The position numbers were made by a program, and so were the translations under genes. Positions 35,217 through 43,946 of a DNA stretch of 64,000 nt are shown here, piece after piece (the stretch's first letter is position 1; each line of letters opens with the position of its first letter). This DNA comes from Paenibacillus andongensis. GTDB lineage: Bacteria; Bacillota; Bacilli; Paenibacillales; NBRC-103111. The stretch covers positions 1,131,001 through 1,195,000 of the forward strand of contig NZ_CP104467.1 of NCBI RefSeq assembly GCF_025369935.1. Direction: 5' to 3'. The notes below the pieces were generated by a model. It had not been told where the DNA came from, ran no database searches, and saw only the letters and a program-made list of their open reading frames with translations.

Positions 35217-35631
35217 GTAAACTTTCACCTCCTTTTCGAGATATCCTCCAAACTTGCTTGAGCGAATTTGAGCTGGTCACCGCTACTTGCAAACAGACGA
35301 CCAACAGCAGCAGATCGAACTCATAGCCAGTTGCTGTATTCGATATGAAACCGGTGGTGAGCTTCACCTTAAACAAAGCGATCAGAAGAATTAGACTAAA
35401 TACGAAGGCTAAATAACGTGTACCGATTCCAATAATCATGATGATGCCTCCGAGCAGTTCGATCCATGGGAGTACATGAGCAAAAAATGTTGCCATTGGA
35501 AATCCCTGACCATCCAACCATTCCGACAAATTGGTATAACCCCATAGTAATTTGAATCTTCCATGCATGAAAAAAGTGACTCCAGTCAATAAGCGCAGAA
35601 CGGTGTTGGCGTAAAAATTCATATTATGCAA
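35209..35631 (-). CDS. DoxX family membrane protein, copy 2
   Basis: 140 residues, nearly identical to copy 1 with conservative changes (for example GVTFFMHG, ATFFAHV). Four hydrophobic helices are kept. The gene is first in the duplicated DoxX-CDGSH operon, with AAGGAG before the start. Retention of an intact frame suggests selection or very recent duplication. Confidence 0.88.
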   Translation of the reverse strand: MHNMNFYANTVLRLLTGVTFFMHGRFKLLWGYTNLSEWLDGQGFPMATFFAHVLPWIELLGGIIMIIGIGTRYLAFVFSLILLIALFKVKLTTGFISNTATGYEFDLLLLVVCLQVAVTSSNSLKQVWRISRKGGESLHV

Positions 35632-35674
35632 TGCGGCATCATACTCCTTTGGAAATAATGTTTCGGAATCAACA

Positions 35675-35742
35675 GTTGACTACACAACTAAAATAACATC
35701 AATTAGTTGCACAGTCAACAAATATTTTGTTGATCGTACAAC
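35675..35742. promoter_or_regulatory. Three GTTG-N6-CAAC MarR operators, copy 2
   Basis: GTTGACTACACAAC (35675-35688), GTTGCACAGTCAAC (35706-35719) and GTTGATCGTACAAC (35729-35742). The outer four bases of every site are unchanged from copy 1, while inner bases differ in two sites. Cross-regulation between the two MarR copies is expected. Confidence 0.7.
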
Positions 35743-35783
35743 AAAAATGGTTTATATTGTTTTTAAGAAATGGAGGATGGACG

Positions 35784-36233
35784 ATGGAACGGTTATCGGA
35801 AAAAGAGTTGGCCGCTTGGCGGTTGTTTATTAAGGCACATGCCAAAATAATTGAAAGTATCGAGCAGGATTTGGCTGAACAGAAGAAAGTCCCGTTAACC
35901 ACTTACGATGTTCTGATCGCTTTGTTTGAGGCGCCCGACCACAGGCTTCGCTTTATAGAATTAAATCGGAAGGTGGTCTTGAGTAAAAGCGGTTTAACAC
36001 GGCTGATTGACCGACTGGAACGCGATGGACTGATTCAAAGAGAAAAAAGCGAAGAAGACCGACGGGGATCCAATGCTGTTCTCACTAATGAAGGGGAAAA
36101 GCAGTTGCGTAAAGCATGGCCTGTTTATGCAATGGGGATCAAGCAGTATTTTGCCGAACCTTTATCCGATGGGGAGGTTCAAGATCTTACACGTTCTCTT
36201 GAAGTGATATATAAAGGGTTGCAATCTTCGTAG
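35784..36233 (+). CDS. MarR family regulator, copy 2
   Basis: 149 residues from ATG 35784 (GGAGGATGG). The recognition helix and wing are the same as in copy 1, apart from EDRRGSNAVLT for EDRRGSYAVLT. Because both operators and DNA-binding residues are conserved, the two regulators probably bind each other's promoters. Confidence 0.9.
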   Translation: MERLSEKELAAWRLFIKAHAKIIESIEQDLAEQKKVPLTTYDVLIALFEAPDHRLRFIELNRKVVLSKSGLTRLIDRLERDGLIQREKSEEDRRGSNAVLTNEGEKQLRKAWPVYAMGIKQYFAEPLSDGEVQDLTRSLEVIYKGLQSS

Positions 36234-36235
36234 GA

Positions 36236-36465
36236 TACAATTTCTCATCTTCCAAATAGATCAAGGCATCAAAAAATCCATTCCACTGCCGAACGACAGC
36301 AAATAATATGAGCACAGCGATAATAGGCTTCGACAAAGGAATAACAATACGCCAAATCATTTCCTGCCATTGTCGGATCATACCCAGGGTTTGATTTATA
36401 GCAAGAGAGTAGAAGGAGCGGCTATTATACCAGAGTATAATAAGGATATACGTCAAGTAATTTCC
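36236..36465 (-). pseudogene. Chimeric scar: sugar-permease piece, ilvB piece and ilvB promoter
   Basis: Read on the minus strand, the block starts with a copy of the ilvB promoter (36397-36465). It then jumps to an internal ilvB piece (INQTLGMIRQWQEMI, 36354-36395, matching 30621-30662) and then to part of an ABC sugar-transporter permease (WRIVIPLSKPIIAVLILFAV ... FDALIYLEDEKLYP). The three parts are in one open frame but cannot encode any working protein. About 1.5 kb of ilvB is missing between promoter and gene piece. Confidence 0.75.
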
Positions 36466-36516
36466 AGATGTATACTGAGCTTAGCTGGTTAAAAATGAAG
36501 TAATAAGGTGAACTGA

Positions 36517-38460
36517 ATGGACATCCAATTACATGAAACCTGGGCTGACCGCAAAGAAGCACTTGAAGCATCCTACTTTGTGGGCAGAACAACAGAGTTG
36601 GCGTTAATTTCAAAATGGCATAATGAAACTTACAAACATACACCTATATTAAATGTCAACGGCCCAGCCGGTAGCGGCAAAACGAGTCTAGTTCAAATGG
36701 CATTGAAAAATGCGAAATCCGAAGGTTTCTTAGTGCATTCCCTTGATTGCAGGAGCATTGCAGATATATCAGAATTGAGACATTCACTTACCCAATTCCC
36801 GTTGAATTCGCAGAATAGGCATGGACAAGCGATCTTGTTCTTCGATCACTTTGAAGAAAGCGGTCTGTGGGAGAATTGGTTTCGGGAAACATGGCTGCCC
36901 CAGATTCCCACCTCCATTCGTGTTATCATTGCTAGCCGCAGTCGGCTTGACGGCCCCTGGCGGATTCAAGCGGTGTGGAAACATTCCGTTTATTTGCTTT
37001 CGCTTCCTTTGCTTAGTTTTACAAACATAGCTGAATACGCAAAGAAACATCATATAACGGAAACTTACCATATCGAAAAACTATGGATCATTTCAAAAGG
37101 ACACCCGCTAACTCTTTCATTAAGCACAGAACTGGTGTTAACTTCCAAGTTTGATAACAGCGTGTTCGAGACGGAAACTTTTCAGGCCGTGCTAAGCAAT
37201 TGGTTGAAAGAAGTTCCGGATGAAGATATGAGGAAGTTGTTGGAAGCCGCTTGCGTACTGCGCTCATTTGATCAGGATAAGTTGACAGCTCTCCTTGCTT
37301 CGGAAGTAACATCAGCGATGTTTGAACGGTTGCTTTGTCTTACCTTTGTCATCAAGACTGATGACGGTTGGGGCGTCCATGAGTCGATTCGTGATTTGAT
37401 TCGTCTTGCTTTGAAGGCTAGAAGTCCGGATCGGTTCGAGGCATTTGAGAGAAAAGCGGCTATTTATTATAAAAGTAAGCTCCTAAATCCACCCGCTGGA
37501 CAGCGTGCCTATCGGGTTCTGGGGGATATCCTCTATCACACAGGCAATCCTTTGATTCGTGCTCACTATCATTGCTCCCGCACATCTTCTCATTCACTCG
37601 TGAGGGTTACGGAAGAATCTGTCCATGAGCTGCAATCTTACCTGTTACGCAGGAAGGCACACGCCAAGAATTATGTTATATCCTGCGGAGAAAATGACAC
37701 CGGTCATGTTTTCCATTATCAAATTTCACGTGAGGAAAGCATGCTCGGATTGCCCGAAGAGGAAGAACTTATCGAACTGCTTACCATTGGGGCGGAATTA
37801 TTGCTTCTGATGAAAGACGACGGTGCAATAGCAGGGTTTAGTGCTTCCGTTCCTCTGACTGACAATGCCCGCCTTTATTTAATGAACAACTCGTATTCAA
37901 GCGCATATTTTGCAAAATTGACTGAATCTGAATGGTATCACCTTCAGCGGACAGGAGGATGGTTTATCCGCATCATAGATATAGAGGATCCCTCAGACGA
38001 ATCCCTTCGTCATGATTCCTTTCGTATGAAACTATCGTACATTCAGCCTGACGCTATGATCATCGCTAGCCCTCTACCACTTCCTTTTTATGAAGATGCT
38101 CTGTTAAATTTGGGGTTCGTTGAAGTTGATCATATTCAGCAATTAGGTTACGGCGAAGGACGTCCAGCATCCTTTTATCAATTGGATTTACGAGGGAAAC
38201 AGAATGAGGACTTCATTAACAAACTGGTTACATGGGATGCTGTACAGCAGTACACAGAACTTCATTCTATGGGGGAAAACTTAACTAAACAAGAAACTAA
38301 AATAGCCGAAATGCTTTTGAAGGGATTTTCTAATGAGGAAATGGCTGCACAATTGTTTGTTAGTGTCATAACAGTTAAGAAGCACCTTAGCGCTATTTAC
38401 CGTAAAACGAATGTGCAAAATCGAGTTCAATTTCTGGCGAAACGATTGCGTTTATCCTAA
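36517..38460 (+). CDS. STAND ATPase / LuxR-type regulator 2
   Basis: 647 residues. The N-terminal P-loop GPAGSGKTS is at 49-57 after a YFVGR segment; ATPase fold motifs include ILFFDHFEES and IIASRSRLDGPW. The middle domain GGWFIRIIDIEDPSDES parallels paralogues 1 and 3. The C-terminal LuxR HTH is TKQETKIAEMLLKGFSNEEM followed by VITVKKHLSAIYRKTNVQNR. It is the most diverged of the three. AAGGTGA precedes the ATG. The surface protein D/lipoprotein E pair follows on the same strand behind a promoter element also found behind paralogue 3, and these genes are its likely targets. Confidence 0.85.
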   Translation: MDIQLHETWADRKEALEASYFVGRTTELALISKWHNETYKHTPILNVNGPAGSGKTSLVQMALKNAKSEGFLVHSLDCRSIADISELRHSLTQFPLNSQNRHGQAILFFDHFEESGLWENWFRETWLPQIPTSIRVIIASRSRLDGPWRIQAVWKHSVYLLSLPLLSFTNIAEYAKKHHITETYHIEKLWIISKGHPLTLSLSTELVLTSKFDNSVFETETFQAVLSNWLKEVPDEDMRKLLEAACVLRSFDQDKLTALLASEVTSAMFERLLCLTFVIKTDDGWGVHESIRDLIRLALKARSPDRFEAFERKAAIYYKSKLLNPPAGQRAYRVLGDILYHTGNPLIRAHYHCSRTSSHSLVRVTEESVHELQSYLLRRKAHAKNYVISCGENDTGHVFHYQISREESMLGLPEEEELIELLTIGAELLLLMKDDGAIAGFSASVPLTDNARLYLMNNSYSSAYFAKLTESEWYHLQRTGGWFIRIIDIEDPSDESLRHDSFRMKLSYIQPDAMIIASPLPLPFYEDALLNLGFVEVDHIQQLGYGEGRPASFYQLDLRGKQNEDFINKLVTWDAVQQYTELHSMGENLTKQETKIAEMLLKGFSNEEMAAQLFVSVITVKKHLSAIYRKTNVQNRVQFLAKRLRLS

Positions 38461-38482
38461 CATTTTATTGAAATTTTATGTG

Positions 38483-38525
38483 ACTCTTACCCGTTGTTCT
38501 TTTACAACCGGTAGGAGTTTTTTTA
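38483..38525 (+). terminator. Terminator after STAND-LuxR 2
   Basis: ACTCTTACCCGTTGT / ACAACCGGTAGGAGT stem with small mismatches, then TTTTTTT. Confidence 0.8.
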
Positions 38526-38544
38526 CATAAATTCCTTGGCGTAG

Positions 38545-38622
38545 TATCCCTTAGGATCCTAAAAGTACCCTTAGGGATAATATCGTTCTTGGACTTAAGC
38601 TGTCATACTTGGTTTTGCAATT
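38545..38622 (+). promoter_or_regulatory. Shared 78-bp activator/promoter element, copy D
   Basis: Aligns without gaps over 78 bp to 47146-47223. Left part: a TATCCCT / AGGGATA dyad with 28 bp between starts, plus a perfect TTAGGATCCTAA. Right part: CTGTCATACTTGG and TTTGCAATT. In the other copy the dyad arms are TATCCTT / AAGGATA, so one base pair has changed on both sides together. This suggests selection on the dyad. It is probably the binding site of the STAND-LuxR proteins plus a weak core promoter (CATACT). Confidence 0.7.
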
Positions 38623-38709
38623 CCCCCGGAGTTGAACGAATACAGTTGCAGTCTGTGCACTCTGGGAGATTACGATGGTAAAAGAGAAAGCATGGGAGGA
38701 ATAGTTACG

Positions 38710-40557
38710 ATGATCAATTTGCGAGGAAAAATACGATCCGCAGCAACGAGCTCGGTGCTGGCAGGAATGCTTGCTTTTGCAGGTATCGCATCTGCTTTTG
38801 GAGAGACGCCGCCGGCAGGTGCGGAAATTAAGGAGTTCAGTCTGGTGGATACGGCAACTGATGTTGTGGGTGCGGCAGACTTCACGCCGGAGGGCAACAA
38901 GGACGGCCACTTCAAGCTGTTGCTGAAGCTCGCGCAGAAGACTGTCATTAAGGCTGTTGTACTGCGATCAACGGATGATTACGGCAAAGATAATTACCAA
39001 GGCGTGTGGAGAACAAACCGCGCTACCACCGGATGGCTGCTTGGCATTGTACAGGATGAAACGGTTGTCACAGCAAATGGCACGACCCATGAAAGTGAAA
39101 TCATTAATCCAGCTTTTCGCAAAGATGTGAAAGAACCTGTAGGTGAGTTTGAAGGTGAACTTACGTTTGATTTGTACGCCAGCAACAATGGTACGATTAA
39201 GGAAACGCAGTATTATGTACTTGAAATCGAGACGCCGCAAGGCACGGTTGTTTCCAAACCGATTAAATATAAGAAGCCGATGGTATCGGGAGGGACAGCA
39301 TCCTCACCAACACCAGCGCCTACTGCTACTCCGAGCACATCAACGCCAACACCTACTCCGAGCCCGGCGCCGTCTACACCAACACCTTCTCCAAGCCCAT
39401 CACCATCTACGCCAACACCTACTCCTAGCGCGTCACCGACACCAGCTCCAATTCCTGATGAAGGCCCAGCGATCCATGTGTTTCTGAAGGGTCAAGAGCT
39501 TCATTTTGAAGATGCCAAGCCAATCATACAAGACGGTTCAACGCTAGTCCCGTTCCGCAAATTATTTGAATCCCTTGGTTTTACAGTGAAATGGGTGGAA
39601 ACAGGAACTGTGCAGCAGGCAATTGGAACGAAAGACGGTCTGACCATCGAATTAACGATTAATAGCACAAACGCAAAAGTAAACGGAAATAACGTCACTT
39701 TGGACGTACCTGCTCAAATCGTTCAAGGCCATACATTGGTTCCTTTGCGTTTCGTGGCAGAGAACAGCGGCTATCAAGTCACTTACGCCAGAGAGGGTAA
39801 CGTTGCGACGATTCAGATCGAAGAGGGGACCGTTGTTAACAATCCGACTCCGACTCCGAGTCCGACCCCAAGTCCGACTCCAACTCCTGAACCGTCAACA
39901 GAGGCAGCTGAGCCTTATGTTGTAAAAGGTTACGTACGCGACACGGATGGAAATCCAGTTCCAGGTGTTACCGTCTTTGCGAAAAACACGTTGCTCTACA
40001 ACAGCAACGTCATAGGGGTTACAGATGAATCCGGACACTACCTCATTGAACTGCCGCATGTCACTACAACCTATCGCATGAGCGCAGACCTTACCAAAAC
40101 ACTCAATGGTCAAAGTTTTACGTTCCATTTGGCAGCTGATGTCGATCAGCCGCTTGCAGGAAGTGCGGGAGCCGTTCGGGATTTTACCTGGAGCCAAGGC
40201 GGCGGACAAATTTATGTTTATCCTTATTTTTCATTTGACGGCGATTACCCTGAATTCAACATGAGTGATCTTGAATTGACACTCACGCCAATTGGGCCTC
40301 TCCTTGACGGCAGTACAGGCAAAACGCTTGTTAAGCGTGGAGGTTCCATTGAAGGCGGAGCCGGGGTCGATAATGTGCCAATCGGAAAATATAAGGCGAC
40401 AGCAAGATGGTTACCGGAAGGTCACGCGCCGATTCCGATGTTGATCCGGTTAAACTATGTCGGAACATATGCGGATTCTGCCGAGTTCGAATTCAGAAAA
40501 CCGCGTAGTTCCTCCACATCCAACTACTTAGCAGAGCTTGAAGTCAAGTTGAAATAG
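38710..40557 (+). CDS. Secreted surface protein D, paralogue of B and C
   Basis: ATG 38710 (GGGAGGA 9 nt upstream) gives 615 residues. The signal peptide ends AGIASA; the unassigned N-terminal domain ([20 protein letters not shown]) is shared with B and C. Then come a Pro/Ser/Thr linker, the copper-amine-oxidase N-terminal-like domain ([20 protein letters not shown]), a second linker, and a tail domain (EPYVVKGYVRDTDGNP ... [16 protein letters not shown]). Unlike B and C, it lacks the 125-bp leader and instead has the STAND-LuxR-associated promoter element. E follows 36 nt later. Confidence 0.88.
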   Translation: MINLRGKIRSAATSSVLAGMLAFAGIASAFGETPPAGAEIKEFSLVDTATDVVGAADFTPEGNKDGHFKLLLKLAQKTVIKAVVLRSTDDYGKDNYQGVWRTNRATTGWLLGIVQDETVVTANGTTHESEIINPAFRKDVKEPVGEFEGELTFDLYASNNGTIKETQYYVLEIETPQGTVVSKPIKYKKPMVSGGTASSPTPAPTATPSTSTPTPTPSPAPSTPTPSPSPSPSTPTPTPSASPTPAPIPDEGPAIHVFLKGQELHFEDAKPIIQDGSTLVPFRKLFESLGFTVKWVETGTVQQAIGTKDGLTIELTINSTNAKVNGNNVTLDVPAQIVQGHTLVPLRFVAENSGYQVTYAREGNVATIQIEEGTVVNNPTPTPSPTPSPTPTPEPSTEAAEPYVVKGYVRDTDGNPVPGVTVFAKNTLLYNSNVIGVTDESGHYLIELPHVTTTYRMSADLTKTLNGQSFTFHLAADVDQPLAGSAGAVRDFTWSQGGGQIYVYPYFSFDGDYPEFNMSDLELTLTPIGPLLDGSTGKTLVKRGGSIEGGAGVDNVPIGKYKATARWLPEGHAPIPMLIRLNYVGTYADSAEFEFRKPRSSSTSNYLAELEVKLK

Positions 40558-40593
40558 TAAGTGCTGTGAAGAGCAGCTAAGAGGTGATGACAA

Positions 40594-41370
40594 ATGAAAT
40601 TCATGAAAATGTTCATGATCTTTCTGGCTGTCTTATTCGTTTTGGCAAGCTGCAATTCGAAGACAAATGTTGAGACAGCTTCAGTCAATCAGAAGGAACA
40701 AAAAACAAAGGCCGGTATAGAGCCCTATGTGGTAAAAGGGGTCGTACGCGACCCCAAAGGCCAACCCGTGCCTAACGCTACGGTCTATGCGAATAACACC
40801 TTGCTCTACGACAGCAACGCCATGGGAGTTACTGATGAGACGGGGCACTATCGGATCGAACTGCCAAAAGTCACCACATCCTACCGGATGAGCGCAGATC
40901 TTAACAAACCGTATAACGGCAAAAAATTCACCTTTCATCTGGCATCTGACGTGGATCAGCCACTCGCCGGGAGTGCTGGCGGCGTACGGGATTTTACATG
41001 GACGAAGTTCGACGGTCAAATATATGTCTATCCTTATCTGACATCCGATGATTCACTGCCTGATTTCCTCATGACCGATCTAGAATTGACACTAACGCCT
41101 ATGGGGCCGCTGCTCGACGGCAGCACAGGGCAAACGATCATCAAACGTGCAGGCCCCGTCCAGGGAGGCGCTGGTATTGATAATGTGCCGATCGGAAAGT
41201 ACAAGGCGACTGCTAGGTGGCTGCCGGAAGGACACGATCCGATTCCTATGCAAATAAGGATTAACTATACCGGTAAATATGCTGATACAGTGGAATTTGA
41301 ATTCACGGAACCAAGAGGAGCATCCACTTCCAACTATCTAAGCGAGCTTGAAGTCAAGGCCATGAAGTAA
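40594..41370 (+). CDS. Lipoprotein E consisting of the surface-protein tail domain
   Basis: 258 residues. A lipoprotein signal ends LFVLASC, with Cys20 as the lipidated residue. After a short linker the whole protein is the tail domain of C and D ([37 protein letters not shown]). So one domain exists both as the end of a large secreted protein and as a membrane-anchored lipoprotein from the same transcript. AGAGGTGATGAC precedes the ATG. A pairing of D and E at the cell surface is inferred. Confidence 0.88.
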   Translation: MKFMKMFMIFLAVLFVLASCNSKTNVETASVNQKEQKTKAGIEPYVVKGVVRDPKGQPVPNATVYANNTLLYDSNAMGVTDETGHYRIELPKVTTSYRMSADLNKPYNGKKFTFHLASDVDQPLAGSAGGVRDFTWTKFDGQIYVYPYLTSDDSLPDFLMTDLELTLTPMGPLLDGSTGQTIIKRAGPVQGGAGIDNVPIGKYKATARWLPEGHDPIPMQIRINYTGKYADTVEFEFTEPRGASTSNYLSELEVKAMK

Positions 41371-41390
41371 ACTCGAGTGCCGATTGATTT

Positions 41391-41538
41391 TCTATCATCT
41401 TTCCCTGTCCCATCATGATGAAATGGTCGGCGACTTTTCTAGCAAGGCTTAGGTTATGCGTGATCAAAACAAGCGCATAGCCTTCTTCGTTCTGCAGCCG
41501 CTTCAATAAGCACATCACATTGGCCTGTGTCGAAGGAC
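41391..41538 (-). pseudogene. C-terminal fragment of an ABC transporter ATPase
   Basis: The minus strand encodes STQANVMCLLKRLQNEEGYA followed by LVLITHNLSLARKVADHF and IMMGQGKMIE. These are the D-loop, the H-loop His of switch (ITHN), and the end of an oligopeptide/nickel-type ABC ATPase. The Walker motifs are gone. It lies in the 175-bp gap between lipoprotein E and ytxJ and is a remnant. Confidence 0.7.
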
Positions 41539-41545
41539 ATACCGA

Positions 41546-41890
41546 TTATAACTTTTTCAGCACCGCAGTCATATGCTCGGTCGTGATCGACCAATGCGAG
41601 GCGGCCCAGTACTTCTTTTTGTTTGTGACGTAGATGATTTGCGGCGATTCGTGCTTGACGCCAAGGTCTTCCGCGATCTGGTTCGAAACCGGACGGGACT
41701 CGATTACCTTCACAAGTACATAATCGACATCGCTATTCGGGTTTTCCTGCAAATAATGATTATATTCTATCAGCGCGTTGGCACTAACAGGGCAGGTTGT
41801 GCTATGCTTCAGCACCAATTGTCCGCGTTCGGCGGAACGTTCCAACACGGATTCCCATTCTTCAAGCGTTGTGATTTCTTTCCAATTCAT
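41546..41890 (-). CDS. ytxJ: Bacillithiol system redox-active protein YtxJ
   Basis: 114 residues of thioredoxin-like fold. It starts MNWKEITTLEEWESVL and has the active site TTCPVSANALIEY with a single Cys, the monothiol bacilliredoxin (BrxC/YtxJ) signature. It removes bacillithiol from oxidised protein thiols in the cytoplasm. GAGGAGAATG precedes the ATG. Here it lies next to a wrecked trxB, an arrangement probably derived by rearrangement. Confidence 0.88.
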   Translation of the reverse strand: MNWKEITTLEEWESVLERSAERGQLVLKHSTTCPVSANALIEYNHYLQENPNSDVDYVLVKVIESRPVSNQIAEDLGVKHESPQIIYVTNKKKYWAASHWSITTEHMTAVLKKL

Positions 41891-41910
41891 CTAAATCATT
41901 CTCCTCTCAA

Positions 41911-42404
<494 letters not shown>

Positions 42405-42425
42405 AGAAAATTCCTCCAACTTTAT

Positions 42426-43832
42426 CTAATTTGAACTTGATGACCTAACGGATTCTTGCAATTGCCTTGACTCCTGGCGCCGCCGATTCATGAATACCAA
42501 GGACAATGCAATTACCGTGAGGATAATCCCAAGCACTTGAAATCCCTCGAAGCTAAACTTATTTCCCATCACGATGCCAATCAACAAGGAAGAGAGAATG
42601 GTTCCCAAGTATCTTGATGTATTAAATAATCCGGATGCTACACCGATTATTTCTTTTGGAGAACTTTTGAACAAAGCTGCTTGCAAACCGACATTGTTTA
42701 GCCCATTGCTAATACCGAATGCAGCCAAAGCCAAACAGCTACTAATAACCGGTGATGTTTGATTCAATGTCACGAGCCACACTGACCCGAGTGTCATCAA
42801 GACTGCGGACACCAGCAATGCCGGCCTGGGTCCTGATTTATCGATCCATCGTCCTGCTATTGGAGAAGTAACGAGCGAGCATAAGCCTAAGCTTAGCATG
42901 AGAATCCCTGTTTGGAACTCGCTGACATGACGTACCAATTGCAAGTAGGACGGAAGCCCGAAAAAGAGTGAGTAAAAAAGTACGTTAACGAGCATGAATT
43001 CGACATTAACCCAAGTCATCGCAGGATATTTGGCAAATGTACGCAAAGGAATAAAGGGTGACTTCGCTTTTAACTCATGTCGTATAAAAGCCCCCAGTGA
43101 AATGAGGCCTATCAGCCCGACAATTACGTTACTTAATGAGATTTGCCCAGTTGATTTTGCTGACAGTAATCCTATGAGCAGGGCAACCAGACCCACTATG
43201 AATAACAGGATCCCTGACGCATCAATCAAATCAAACCATTTACGTAAGGACATGCCCCGTGGGGCGGATGTTGACGGTTCGTCCTTAGGAATATGCCTCC
43301 AAGATAATAGAAAGCTCACCATGACGAACGGAATATTGACGAAAAAGATAGCAGGCCAGCCCCACCAGTGAATGATGACCCCGCCAATAAAGGGGCCAAT
43401 TGCTGCCGCTCCGGATAGGAATATGGACAAAACAGACAGCGCAGTCGCTTGTTTCTCCGTAATATGAATTCGCACAATGGCCATTCCAACTGCAACCATC
43501 ATGCTTGTTCCGATAGATTGCACAATGCGGAACACGATGAGCCACCCAAAGTTTGGTGATAGTGGAGCTAATAATGAGGCAACGAAGGCTACAACAAGCC
43601 CGGTAAGAAATATCTTCCTGCGGCCGAATAAATCGCTGGCCTTCCCCATGACAGGTTGAGCGATAGCACTTGCAATATAGAAAGAAAAAATAATCCAGGA
43701 AACAACTGTAAAGTCAAGTTGGAACACATGTTGCAGTCTCGGAATAGCAACTGAAACCATGGAAGAATTTAATGGGTTCAGCAGTATACCAAGGCCAACG
43801 GAAATCATCAACCACCTGCTGCGAGCATTCAT
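42426..43832 (-). CDS. MFS drug exporter, DHA2 (14-helix) type
   Basis: 468 residues with about 14 hydrophobic segments. MVSVAIPRLQHVFQLDFTVV after helix 1, GKASDLFGRRKIFLTG in loop 2-3 and IGTSMMVAVGMAIVRIH match the EmrB/QacA/LfrA-type proton-drug antiporters. GAGGGGTGA precedes the ATG. It is divergent from a LysR gene, which is its probable regulator. Confidence 0.88.
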   Translation of the reverse strand: MNARSRWLMISVGLGILLNPLNSSMVSVAIPRLQHVFQLDFTVVSWIIFSFYIASAIAQPVMGKASDLFGRRKIFLTGLVVAFVASLLAPLSPNFGWLIVFRIVQSIGTSMMVAVGMAIVRIHITEKQATALSVLSIFLSGAAAIGPFIGGVIIHWWGWPAIFFVNIPFVMVSFLLSWRHIPKDEPSTSAPRGMSLRKWFDLIDASGILLFIVGLVALLIGLLSAKSTGQISLSNVIVGLIGLISLGAFIRHELKAKSPFIPLRTFAKYPAMTWVNVEFMLVNVLFYSLFFGLPSYLQLVRHVSEFQTGILMLSLGLCSLVTSPIAGRWIDKSGPRPALLVSAVLMTLGSVWLVTLNQTSPVISSCLALAAFGISNGLNNVGLQAALFKSSPKEIIGVASGLFNTSRYLGTILSSLLIGIVMGNKFSFEGFQVLGIILTVIALSLVFMNRRRQESRQLQESVRSSSSN

Positions 43833-43946
43833 TTTTGGTCACCCCTCAAAGTGTATTGATGTCATCGTACTTGAAATCGTTTATTTATTCCAACGCATTT
43901 TATGTTATGATTTCATTGACTTGAGGGAATGAATGGAGATGCGAAA

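Larger units (their letters stand above)
34892..36235. repeat. Segmental duplication, copy 2 (MarR-DoxX-CDGSH cassette)
   Basis: Counterpart of 22964-24310, same orientation, with scattered point differences. Reading frames, ribosome binding sites and operators are all preserved, so both copies look functional. The right edge abuts a scar of unrelated gene pieces (36236-36465). Confidence 0.85.

Noticed and set aside
42574..43659. Plus-strand frames inside the MFS gene
   Set aside because: Antisense shadows of a 14-helix transporter.
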